Shown here piece by piece: positions 19,938 through 27,512 of a stretch of DNA of 64,000 nt (position 1 is the first letter of the stretch; each line of letters begins with the position of its first letter). The position numbers and the translations under genes were made by a program. Origin of the DNA: Planctomycetota bacterium (GTDB lineage Bacteria > Planctomycetota > Planctomycetia > Pirellulales > UBA7805); assembly GCA_003389215.1 (NCBI GenBank), contig QQVP01000066.1:1-64000 (forward strand), in the 5' to 3' direction. The notes below the pieces were generated by a model, which saw only the letters and a program-made list of their open reading frames with translations, ran no database searches and was not told the DNA's origin.

Positions 19938-20555
19938 ATGCCGCCTGAGTTTATCTACTTCGATTTGGGCAACGTGCTGTTGACCTTCAGCCGCGAGCGG
20001 CAATATGCCCAGCTGGCGGAAGTCGCCGGCGTCGCGCCCGACGTGGTGCGAGAAGCGCTCGAAGGCCGGGTGCACGACGCGGCCGAGTCGGGCACGATGT
20101 CGACCGCCGAGGTGTACGAACAATTTTGCACGGCGACGGGAACGCGACCCGACGCGGCGGCGCTGCAGCGGGCGGGCAACGACATCTTCCACGTCAATGT
20201 GCCGATGCTGCCGCTGCTCAGTCAGCTGCGTCGCTCGGGCCGTCGGATGGGGGTGCTCTCGAACACCTCGGAGAGCCACTGGAAGTTCATTACCGACGGT
20301 CGCTATCGCATTCTGCCGAACTACTTCGAGATTGCGATCCTTAGCTACGAGGTCGGAGCGATGAAGCCCGACGCGAAGATCTATGCCGCCGCGGCCGAGG
20401 CGGTCGGCGTGCCGCCGGTAAAGATCTTCTTCATGGACGACCGGGAGGAGAATGTGGTGGGAGCGCGCGAGTTCGGCCTTGACGCGGTGCTCTACACCGA
20501 CACGCCCGCCCTGGTGGCCGAGCTGACCGCCCGGGGCGTCGCGCTCGATCTGTAG
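19938..20555 (+). CDS. HAD-superfamily hydrolase (YihX-like)
   Basis: 205 residues. Motif I is YFDLGNVLL (the DxG form seen in YihX/epoxide-hydrolase-like HADs), motif II is in GVLSNTSESHW, the motif III lysine is in VGAMKPDAKIY and motif IV is FFMDDREENVVGA. A helical cap lies between motifs I and II. The group includes sugar-phosphate phosphatases; the substrate is unknown. A strong hairpin and an 18-bp perfect palindrome lie just past its stop codon. Confidence 0.83.
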   Translation: MPPEFIYFDLGNVLLTFSRERQYAQLAEVAGVAPDVVREALEGRVHDAAESGTMSTAEVYEQFCTATGTRPDAAALQRAGNDIFHVNVPMLPLLSQLRRSGRRMGVLSNTSESHWKFITDGRYRILPNYFEIAILSYEVGAMKPDAKIYAAAAEAVGVPPVKIFFMDDREENVVGAREFGLDAVLYTDTPALVAELTARGVALDL

Positions 20556-20569
20556 TGCGGCGATCATAA

Positions 20570-20609
20570 CGTGACGGTCGATAAGCTCGACCGTTGTCAC
20601 GTGACAACG
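20570..20609. promoter_or_regulatory. overlapping hairpin and 18-bp perfect palindrome downstream of the HAD gene
   Basis: CGTTGTCACGTGACAACG (20592-20609) is a perfect 18-bp palindrome. Its left half can instead pair with upstream sequence: CGTGAC (20570-20575) with GTCACG (20596-20601), and GGTCGA (20576-20581) with TCGACC (20587-20592), forming a hairpin. The two folds are mutually exclusive. It could be an operator or a T-less terminator-like structure. Confidence 0.4.
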
Positions 20610-20703
20610 CAAGATCTCTCCGGCGTTCGACGTACAGACACAAAGGCAACTTGCCAGGTTCGGCAGGTCACTCCAGATACTTCTTGGGAATACGCGCAGA
20701 CAC

Positions 20704-20759
20704 GGGAGGGCGAAGCCAGCCCACCTCCCATTCGCCGGCGTCTCGCCCTTCCGGCGAAT
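20704..20759. repeat. two adjacent hairpins (REP-like) upstream of panD
   Basis: GGGAGG (20704-20709) pairs with CCTCCC (20724-20729), and directly after it ATTCGCCGG (20730-20738) pairs perfectly with CCGGCGAAT (20751-20759). The first contains GGGAGGGCGAAGC, which recurs in the element at 26484-26515. They lie in the 345-bp gap between the HAD gene and panD. Confidence 0.5.
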
Positions 20760-20836
20760 CCTAACATATCTGGCGCCCGAAGAACTTCAAGCAAGAATCG
20801 AGACCTGCCCCGGCAGGGTCCGGAACCCCTCTCCCG

Positions 20837-20865
20837 TTGACAAACAAGTGTGGCCGCTCGATAAC
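20837..20865 (+). promoter_or_regulatory. sigma-70-type promoter for panD
   Basis: A perfect TTGACA (20837-20842), a 17-nt spacer and GATAAC (20860-20865) lie 44 bp before the panD ATG. This is the best housekeeping-type promoter that I can see in the window. Confidence 0.55.
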
Positions 20866-20909
20866 AGACGGGTAGTTCTTGCGGCCTTTTTCCCCAGTTT
20901 ATGCCTGCC

Positions 20910-21302
20910 ATGTTCCGTACGTTCGTCCACGCCAAGATTCACGGCATCCGCGTCACCGAGTGCAAGCTGCGCTACACGGGCAGTGCCGAAATCGATGCGG
21001 ACTTGCTGGCCGCCTCGGGCATCGCGCCGTTTGAACAGGTGCAGATCGTCAATACGAACAACGCGGAGCGGATGATCACGTATGCCTTTCCCGGCAAGCC
21101 GGGGGAGTTCACGCTCAACGGGGCGGCGGCCCGACTGGGCGCGGTGGGCGACGAATGCCTGGTGATTGCCTATCGCCAGGAAGAGCAGTTCAGTGGGGCC
21201 AAGGTGCTGCTCATCGATCCGGCCGACAACTCGGTTCGCGATACGCTCCGCTACCCGGCCGCCGACGAAGTCGACGCCATCGTGCCCGACACGCGCATCT
21301 GA
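20910..21302 (+). CDS. panD: aspartate 1-decarboxylase (pyruvoyl-dependent)
   Basis: 130 residues from the ATG at 20910; an ATG three codons upstream (20901) is possible. The pro-enzyme self-cleaves between Gly and Ser in YTGSAEID to form the pyruvoyl group, and that site is intact at the expected position (about residues 23-24). FTLNGAAARLGAVGDECLVIAY matches the conserved core. PanD converts aspartate to beta-alanine for pantothenate/CoA. It is preceded by a good TTGACA/GATAAC promoter and is probably monocistronic. Confidence 0.95.
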   Translation: MFRTFVHAKIHGIRVTECKLRYTGSAEIDADLLAASGIAPFEQVQIVNTNNAERMITYAFPGKPGEFTLNGAAARLGAVGDECLVIAYRQEEQFSGAKVLLIDPADNSVRDTLRYPAADEVDAIVPDTRI

Positions 21303-21462
21303 ACGACACGCGCATCTGAAGTCGCCCTCTCCGTAGCGCTTCCGCCATCGGCGTTGCGTGGCCGTTTCGAGCCGAGTTGGCAGCCAATTCGCCTACGCGT
21401 TGCGGGCCGGCGCGGGTTATCATGGGCTTCGTCCCTTTGCCCTTGCAGGAGAACGTCGACGA

Positions 21463-22731
21463 ATGCCCGCTGCCTCGGAGAATCGCGCGCTGCGTCTGCT
21501 CGTCGGGGCCGGCATGTTCGTCCTGATGGTGGCCGGCATGAAGGCGGCCCAGTCGCTGCTGGTGCCGGTGCTGCTGGCCGGCTTTCTGGCGGTCATTTGC
21601 TGGCCGCCGCTGAAGTGGCTTGTCGATCACCACGTACCGACGTTGGTCGCCCTGTTGATCATCGTGCTGGCGATCGCCAGTGTCGGCCTGGCGGTCGGCG
21701 GCCTGATCGGCACCTCGGTCAACGATTTTCGCGGCAAGCTCGGCCAATACGAGAAGGACCTTCGCCAGGAGGTCGCGGGCGCCCTCGCCTGGCTTGAAGC
21801 GAAGGGCATCAAGGTGCCGGAGGCGATCAAGCCCCAGCCGCAGCCACCGCCGTCCGACGAGAAGCCGCCGCAGGACGCCGACGAACCGATCGATGTCGCC
21901 GCGACGCCCGAAGACGCCCAGCCGCCCGACGAGATCGAACCGCCTGTCGAAGCTAAGCAGCCCGACGCCCTCGACGAGTTCATGGCCCCGCCGGAGTTCG
22001 GCCTCGCTGGCGGTGGCGACCGGCAAAACGACGCGCGGGCCGACGAGAAGAAGCCTGGCGGTATCGGACTCGGTTTTGCCTTTCGGTTCGTCAGCGACGT
22101 GGCCGGCACGCTGCTCGGCTACTTCAGCAACGCGATTCTGATTTTGCTGCTGTTGGTCTTCATGCTGCTGGAGGCCGCCGGTCTGTCGGACAAGGTCACA
22201 GCGATTTCCCAGCTGTCCGGCAGCAGCGACGACGAACAGCAGCGGACTCGCGAAATCACCGAACGAATTCGACACTATGTCTCGCTGAAGACGATCATCA
22301 GTCTGCTCACGGGCGGCCTGATCACGGTCGGCCTGTGGATCGTGGGGGTCGACTACTTCGTGATGTGGGGCGTGTTGGCCTTTTTCTTCAATTTCATCCC
22401 CAACATCGGCTCGGTGATCGTCGCCGTGCCGGCGGTGCTTTTCGCTCTGTTGACGGCGGGCTGGAGCGCGGCCATCTGGAGCACCGTGGTCTACCTGGCG
22501 GTCAACGGCGTCGTCGGCAATATCGTCGAGCCACGCATGATGGGCCGGGGACTGGGGCTCTCGACACTCGTCGTCTTCTTGTCGTTGATTTTCTGGGGCT
22601 GGGTGCTCGGACCCATCGGCATGCTGCTCTCGGTGCCGTTGACGATGATCGCCAAGATTGCCCTGGAAGCCTCGCCAGAGACCCGCTGGGTGGCGATCTT
22701 GCTCAGTAGCGACGCCGAATTGGTTGACTAG
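21463..22731 (+). CDS. AI-2E family (PerM/TqsA-like) membrane protein
   Basis: 422 residues from the ATG at 21463 with AGGAG upstream; the frame is open to 21358. Hydrophobic helices lie at about 10-45 and 58-85. The long linker (about 120-200) is rich in Pro, Asp and Glu. C-terminal helices include the family segment FFFNFIPNIGSVIVAVPAVLFAL and the LGPIGMLLSVPL block. Family members were described as exporters of autoinducer-2 or as Na+/H+ antiporters, so the function is open. The acidic, proline-rich insertion in the mid-loop is much longer than usual. Confidence 0.83.
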   Translation: MPAASENRALRLLVGAGMFVLMVAGMKAAQSLLVPVLLAGFLAVICWPPLKWLVDHHVPTLVALLIIVLAIASVGLAVGGLIGTSVNDFRGKLGQYEKDLRQEVAGALAWLEAKGIKVPEAIKPQPQPPPSDEKPPQDADEPIDVAATPEDAQPPDEIEPPVEAKQPDALDEFMAPPEFGLAGGGDRQNDARADEKKPGGIGLGFAFRFVSDVAGTLLGYFSNAILILLLLVFMLLEAAGLSDKVTAISQLSGSSDDEQQRTREITERIRHYVSLKTIISLLTGGLITVGLWIVGVDYFVMWGVLAFFFNFIPNIGSVIVAVPAVLFALLTAGWSAAIWSTVVYLAVNGVVGNIVEPRMMGRGLGLSTLVVFLSLIFWGWVLGPIGMLLSVPLTMIAKIALEASPETRWVAILLSSDAELVD

Positions 22732-23142
22732 TCGAGCCGATCAGGCCACGTTCTTCGTCCTGCTGCGCTATGCCGAAGCAGTTGCCGAACGGGGCGAACG
22801 TGAATATCTCGTGAATTTTCGAGAATCTTCGGAATAAAATTGCTTCTCGGACGTCAATAAGTTAAACGGAGGGGAACCATCGAGGGACTTCCAACGTACA
22901 ACAGCAGCAGCGGTCCGACCCCACTCACAAGACCGATCCCAGCCAAGCCAACTCCGGCCGACGCACATCGAGCGACAGGGCAGAGCCCGCTGTGCAGTCG
23001 TGGTGCGGCTGGGGCAGACCCCGCAGGCAGCGGTCTTGGCAGGTGACCGAGCGCACGAGGTGCCGCACTGCGCCACGGCGGGTTCCGTTTTCTCAAATTG
23101 CGGATTTCTGGCCGCGCGGGGAGTATCGCGACCGTTGCTCCG
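22732..23142. other. 411-bp intergenic region with an AT-rich segment and a start-less frame
   Basis: It begins GC-rich, then has an AT-rich stretch at about 22800-22870 with a small dyad (TCTCG...CGAGA). At 22866-22876 there is a strong Shine-Dalgarno-like GGAGGGG followed by ATC, opening a 56-codon frame that ends at the TGA near 23046 but has no ATG, GTG or TTG. No terminator is evident for the convergent genes on either side. Confidence 0.4.
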
Positions 23143-23598
23143 CTAACGCGCCCGGAGCGGTCGCCGCGGAATCGGCTTCGAGCGGCCATTCTTCGCGCGC
23201 GTCTCGCCGAGCACCCTCTGGGCTTTGGCCAGGTCGTTGACCTTAATCACGGCGGAGCTTCGCCCATGACCGCCAAACTGGGCACACGACGCATAGGCGT
23301 AGTCGATCGCCAGGTGTTCTCCGGCCAGCCGCTCGCAGATGTGGCGAAAGGCCCCGTTGCGACTCGAGATGTCGGCCAACAGCACGTCGGCCATCTCGTA
23401 CGGTACGCCCGCCGTCTCCAGGGCACTCCGCGCCAAAGCGGGATCCTCCGCCACGAACCGCAACGTACTGCGATCCTGGGCATCCATGACAGACAAAGCG
23501 ACGAGGTCCACCTTTTCCTTTCCCACGGCGTTAAGCACCGTAGCGAGTCGACCCGGCTTATTCACCAAACGAACAGAAAACTGCTTGGCTGTCTGCAT
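23143..23598 (-). CDS. tandem ACT domain protein
   Basis: 151 residues with two ACT-like beta-alpha-beta units: FSVRLVNKPGRLATVLNAVGKEKVDLVALSVMD (about 7-39) and a second one starting near 70 (VLLADISSRNGAFRHICERLAGEHLAIDYAYAS). ACT domains bind amino acids or other small ligands and act as allosteric sensors; free-standing double ACT proteins are often called acetolactate-synthase-like regulators. A basic C-terminal tail (RRPLRAR) is odd and may touch nucleic acid or be disordered. There is no enzyme partner nearby. Confidence 0.75.
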   Translation of the reverse strand: MQTAKQFSVRLVNKPGRLATVLNAVGKEKVDLVALSVMDAQDRSTLRFVAEDPALARSALETAGVPYEMADVLLADISSRNGAFRHICERLAGEHLAIDYAYASCAQFGGHGRSSAVIKVNDLAKAQRVLGETRAKNGRSKPIPRRPLRAR

Positions 23599-24010
23599 CG
23601 AAGATACCTCCGGAGGCGAGAGAAGGGATACGCAAACCGAGGCGGGTGCGCGATCATGGCGGAGACAGGACGGCGCGGTCGCGCCGCCGAGAATCGTCGG
23701 GCAAGTTTCCTATCCCGAGCCCGAGCGAAGGTTGCGTTGAAGAGAGGGGGCAACCCGTCGTGCATGTGTACTCTTCCATGCTGGTCTCTATCGCGAACGT
23801 CTAGCGACCCGCTAGCGTCATCGTACCGGCGTCTTGCTCGATGTCAAAAGGGTTTTCCGCGCCGTTGCGGCCAACCAGGCGGTCCGGGCGAGGGGCGAAG
23901 CCGCAAATGCTGGCAAGGGAGGCAAGGATTTTTGCGGGAACTTGCTCCGCCGCCGGCGCGTCAAAGCAGTGCGGCGTACCCGGGTCTGGGTCCAGGTGGG
24001 CCACCTCCAT

Positions 24011-24038
24011 GTTTGTGACAGGCACGTTTGTGACAGGC
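24011..24038 (+). repeat. short tandem repeat upstream of the VIT-VWA gene
   Basis: GTTTGTGACAGGC occurs at 24011-24023 and 24026-24038 (15-bp period). It lies within the 530-bp gap 23599-24128, in which I see no gene. The gap is otherwise GC-rich, with the promoter for the VIT-VWA gene presumably near its right end. Confidence 0.4.
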
Positions 24039-24128
24039 GGGGGGTCACGTGGGATCCAAGGATCGATGAAACTCGCAGAGGGCCGGGACGCGGCAAGATT
24101 CGCCGGACCGGTCGGGGAGGAACCAGTC

Positions 24129-26453
24129 ATGCGGAGTTGGCAAACGCGACACACGTTGGCAAGCGACCATTCATCGGCAATTGCCCATCTCACCTTGGCG
24201 GCATTGCTCTTCGCCACCCTCGTCGCGGCCTCGGCGCCCGCTGCCGGTCAAGGATTGCTGGTCAACGTCAACGCCAGTGAGAGCGCCCGCTTGCCGCGAC
24301 CGCCGGGAGTCTGGCCCCCGCATCCCCCGCGACCGACACCGCCACCCCCGGCCACCAGCTACAAGATCAAGGAGCTGGCCGTCCAGTCCCGCATCGAAGA
24401 CCAGATCGCCCAGGTGCAGGTCTCGCAGTCTTTCGTCAATACCGGCAGCCGCGTGATGGAGGTCTGCTTTCTGTTTCCGCTGCCCTACGACGGAGCGATC
24501 GACCGGCTCACCTTGCTCGTCGACGGCAAGGAGTACGAAGCGAAGCTCCTCGAGGCGACCGAGGCTCGCCGCATCTACGAAGACATCGTCCGCAAGAACA
24601 AAGATCCCGCCCTCTTGGAATGGATGGGCCGCGGCATGTTCAAGACGAGCGTCTTTCCCGTGCCCCCCGGGGCGGAACGCAAAGTGACGCTCCGCTACTC
24701 GCAGCTCTGTCGCCATCGCGACGGGCTGACCGACTTTACCTTTCCGCTGGCTACGGCCAAGTACACCAGTGCGGCTGTCGAGAAGGTCGACTTCCGCGTC
24801 ACGATCGCCAGCGACGAGAAGATCAAGAACGTCTACAGCCCCTCGCACGAGGTCGACATCAAGCGGTCGGACGATCAGCACGCCACGATCACCTACACCC
24901 GCACGAACACCGTCCCCTCGTCCGACTTCCGTCTGTTCTACGATGTCGATCGCGAGAAGCTCAGCACGAAGGTAATCAGCTATCGCCCCAAAGCGGACGA
25001 GGATGGCTTCTTCCTGCTGCTGGCCAGTCCTGAAATCGAACAGCCCGCCGGCGAAGTGGCCGCCAAGACCGTGATCTTCGTCGTCGATCGGTCGGGCAGC
25101 ATGCAGGGAACCAAGATCGAGCAGGCCCGCGGGGCGCTCAAGTTCGTGCTCAACAATCTCCGCGAGGGCGACACCTTTAACATTGTGGCCTACGACAGCG
25201 CGGTCGAGAGTTTTCGGCCGGAGCTGCAGCGGTTCGACGATCCGTCGCGCCAGAGTGCCCTCGGCTTTGTCGAGGGGCTGTACGCCGGCGGCAGCACGAA
25301 TATCGACGGGGCCCTGAAGACGGCCCTCGGCATGCTGACGGACAGCACGCGGCCGAGCTACGTGATCTTTCTGACCGACGGATTGCCCACGGTCGGCGAG
25401 CAAAACGAGATGAAGATCGCCGCGGCCGCCCACGAAGCGAACCAGGTCGGCGCCCGCGTGTTCAGCTTCGGCGTCGGCTACGACGTGAACAGCCGGCTGC
25501 TGGATCGGCTCAGCGCCAGTGAGAAGGGGCATAGCTTCTTCGTGCGGCCCAACGAGAATATCGAGGAGCGGGTCAGCCAGATGTACGGCAAGATCTCCGC
25601 GCCGGTGATGACCGACGTGGCGATCACCTTCGACGTCGAGGGCCTGCGAACCGAGGAGGGCGGGGCGGTCAATCGCGTCTATCCCGCCACCGGTTACGAC
25701 CTGTTCGCGGGCGATCAGCTTGTCGTCGTCGGTCGCTACAAGAAGCCGGGCAGGGCCAAGGTCACCGTGCGGGGCAAGGTCGGCGATGAGGCCCAGAGCT
25801 TCGACTTTCCCGCGGAACTGGTCAACTCGTCGAGCGATCAGAGCTACGCCTTCGTCGAGAAGCTGTGGGCGATGCGACGAATCGGCGAGATCATCGACGA
25901 GCTCGATCTCGAGGGAAGCAACCAGGAACTGATCGACGAGCTCGTGGCGCTCTCGACCGCGCACGGCATTCTCACGCCCTACACTTCGTTCTTGGCCGAC
26001 GAGAACAGCAACTGGCGCGACGCAAGAGAGAGCGGTCGCCGCGCCGGACAACAACTGGAAGGGCTCGGCGAGGCGAGCGGCGCCCGGGCGTTCCGCCAGC
26101 GACGGGCGAAGGCGGGCTTCAAACGGGCCCAAAGCGCCGACAGCCAGGCGTCCGCAGGTTTCAACGGTCTGCCGGCCTTCGGTTTTGCCGACGACGGCGA
26201 AGCCGCCGACCGCGACGAGGCGGCCCCGCCGGCCCTGGTGCGCATCGGCCGCAAGACGTTCTATCGCCGCGACGGCCGGCAGGTCGACGCCGCGGTGACC
26301 GAGGCGATGGAGCAAGACGCCACGCGAATCGAGCGGTTCAGCAAAGAGTACTTCGACCTGGTCGAGCGACACGGCGACGAGGCGGCCCGCTGCCTGGCCC
26401 TCGACGGCCCGGTGGTGCTGGAACTCGGCGGCGTGACGTACCTGGTGGAGTAG
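24129..26453 (+). CDS. secreted VIT and von Willebrand A domain protein
   Basis: 774 residues from the ATG at 24129, which has GGAGG upstream. A signal peptide (about 17-38, ASAPAAGQ cleavage region) is followed by a Pro-rich stretch. A VIT domain comes next (about 75-200: AQVQVSQSFVNTGSRVMEVCFLFPLP, ARRIYEDIVRKNKDPALLEWMGRGMFKTSVFPVPP), as in inter-alpha-trypsin inhibitor heavy chains. The VWA domain has the MIDAS DRSGSM (D320) and LTDGLPTVGE. A C-terminal region (about 560-774) is shared with bacterial VIT proteins (FVEKLWAMRRIGEIIDEL...HGILTPYTSFL). It is probably a periplasmic or surface metal-dependent adhesion protein. The frame is open upstream to 23841 but without signal-like sequence. 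Confidence 0.9.
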   Translation: MRSWQTRHTLASDHSSAIAHLTLAALLFATLVAASAPAAGQGLLVNVNASESARLPRPPGVWPPHPPRPTPPPPATSYKIKELAVQSRIEDQIAQVQVSQSFVNTGSRVMEVCFLFPLPYDGAIDRLTLLVDGKEYEAKLLEATEARRIYEDIVRKNKDPALLEWMGRGMFKTSVFPVPPGAERKVTLRYSQLCRHRDGLTDFTFPLATAKYTSAAVEKVDFRVTIASDEKIKNVYSPSHEVDIKRSDDQHATITYTRTNTVPSSDFRLFYDVDREKLSTKVISYRPKADEDGFFLLLASPEIEQPAGEVAAKTVIFVVDRSGSMQGTKIEQARGALKFVLNNLREGDTFNIVAYDSAVESFRPELQRFDDPSRQSALGFVEGLYAGGSTNIDGALKTALGMLTDSTRPSYVIFLTDGLPTVGEQNEMKIAAAAHEANQVGARVFSFGVGYDVNSRLLDRLSASEKGHSFFVRPNENIEERVSQMYGKISAPVMTDVAITFDVEGLRTEEGGAVNRVYPATGYDLFAGDQLVVVGRYKKPGRAKVTVRGKVGDEAQSFDFPAELVNSSSDQSYAFVEKLWAMRRIGEIIDELDLEGSNQELIDELVALSTAHGILTPYTSFLADENSNWRDARESGRRAGQQLEGLGEASGARAFRQRRAKAGFKRAQSADSQASAGFNGLPAFGFADDGEAADRDEAAPPALVRIGRKTFYRRDGRQVDAAVTEAMEQDATRIERFSKEYFDLVERHGDEAARCLALDGPVVLELGGVTYLVE

Positions 26454-26483
26454 GAGAGGGTGCGTCAGCTGGCGGTGGCATCA

Positions 26484-26515
26484 GGCTCCGGGAGGGCGAA
26501 GCTCCTGCTGAGCCG
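26484..26515. repeat. REP-like palindrome 1
   Basis: GGCTC (26484-26488) pairs with GAGCC (26510-26514), and the interior GGAG/CTCC extends the stem. I recall GGGAGGGCGAAGCTCC as a sequence seen repeatedly in planctomycete intergenic DNA, but cannot check copy number here. A partial relative lies at 20704-20729. Confidence 0.5.
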
Positions 26516-26527
26516 TTGGGATGCAAA

Positions 26528-26603
26528 GGGGTCAGGTCCAAGTTTTCGGTCAGCGCGATATCAGATTGGAAGTACCAGGCGGCCGAAAATTGGACCAGAC
26601 CCC
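26528..26603. repeat. REP-like palindrome 2 with 22-nt arms
   Basis: GGGGTCAGGTCCAAGTTTTC begins the left arm at 26528, and the right arm (26583-26603) is its reverse complement with one mismatch and one gap. The loop is 33 nt. The GGGGTC(A/T)GGTCCAA arms resemble the REP sequences mobilised by REP-associated tyrosine (Y1) transposases; none is in the window. Confidence 0.65.
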
Positions 26604-26677
26604 AGGTGTGCCAGCGAAACGCAACTTGTCCCGCCGCTTAACGTCGGGCGACCGCCAGGTACCCATTGCTGCGAGCC

Positions 26678-27460
26678 TCACTCCACAACGTGCGGAGGCT
26701 CCAGCCAACGTCGCAGGAACTGCGAGAGCAGCGCGAACAACAGGCAGCCTGCCAAGAAGCTGACGAGGAAGACGAGCGAGCTCGCCTCACGCTCGGAAAG
26801 CTCCCACGTGAGCAGGAACACGAAGAGCGTGGCGAGCAAGTAGAAGAACATCGCCAGCATCCGCCACCCGATGCCGACCGTCTTTGAGACCATGGCCGTC
26901 GCCGCCAGGGCCAAACAGGTCGTGAAGAACGCCGCTCCCAGTAACGCGAAGAGGGCATAGATGTGCGGCGGGTAGCTGGCATTCCGCAATAGGGCGAAAC
27001 TCGCCGCGGCCAGGGCAGTGATCCAGAGACCATCGCGGATCGCCAGCTGAAAGGCACGTCGTCGCAAGGGAGAGGTGGGGGCGTCGGCGACTTCCGGGGG
27101 CTCGACCAGTCGCTCGCGAACGATCGCCCGGCCTTCTTCGGCGTAGGTGACCAACGTGCGGATCGACGGCTCGCGGCGGTGCGAAGCAAACTCGTTGGCA
27201 AGGAGCCCCGAGATCCACGGCACGATCACCTGGATGGCGAACACGGCCAGCAGGGCCATCGCCGCCTGTGAGAAGTAGATCAACGTCGTCGGAAAACTGG
27301 CGAGGATGTCCGATAACGCGATGCCCCCCAGCAGAATCAGGTAGCGAATCGGCCAGCGCGGACGACGGGCAAGCCCGGCCCAGACCGCCAGCACCGGGCA
27401 TGCGGCCAGGAGCATGCCGTTGAGTGCAGCTGTGGCGAGATTGGTCCAAGTATCGTGCAT
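26678..27460 (-). CDS. multi-pass membrane hypothetical, paralogue of the upstream gene's N-terminus
   Basis: 260 residues from the ATG at 27460 (a TTG at 27475 is the alternative). About six hydrophobic helices: two near the N-terminus, one pair near 150-190 and two at the C-terminus. The segment LAVWAGLARRPRWPIRYLILLGGIAL is almost repeated in the next gene upstream (LAIWTGLARRPRWPYRYAILVAAIAL), and a later helix pair also matches, so the two arose by duplication. It lies 51 bp after that gene on the same strand. Function unknown. Confidence 0.65.
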   Translation of the reverse strand: MHDTWTNLATAALNGMLLAACPVLAVWAGLARRPRWPIRYLILLGGIALSDILASFPTTLIYFSQAAMALLAVFAIQVIVPWISGLLANEFASHRREPSIRTLVTYAEEGRAIVRERLVEPPEVADAPTSPLRRRAFQLAIRDGLWITALAAASFALLRNASYPPHIYALFALLGAAFFTTCLALAATAMVSKTVGIGWRMLAMFFYLLATLFVFLLTWELSEREASSLVFLVSFLAGCLLFALLSQFLRRWLEPPHVVE

Positions 27461-27473
27461 AAAGCGGTCGCTC

Positions 27474-27512
27474 AAGGCTCCGGTCGATTTCTAGCTGAAG
27501 GCTCCGGTCGAT
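27474..27512. repeat. 24-bp period direct repeat between the paralogous genes
   Basis: AAGGCTCCGGTCGAT occurs at 27474-27488 and 27498-27512, the second copy reaching into the stop codon of the 27512-29623 gene. It looks like a short slippage duplication at the gene junction. Confidence 0.45.

Noticed and set aside
24171..26372. 733-codon minus frame over the VIT-VWA gene
   Set aside because: Shadow of the coding strand; its translation is low-complexity and has no start context.
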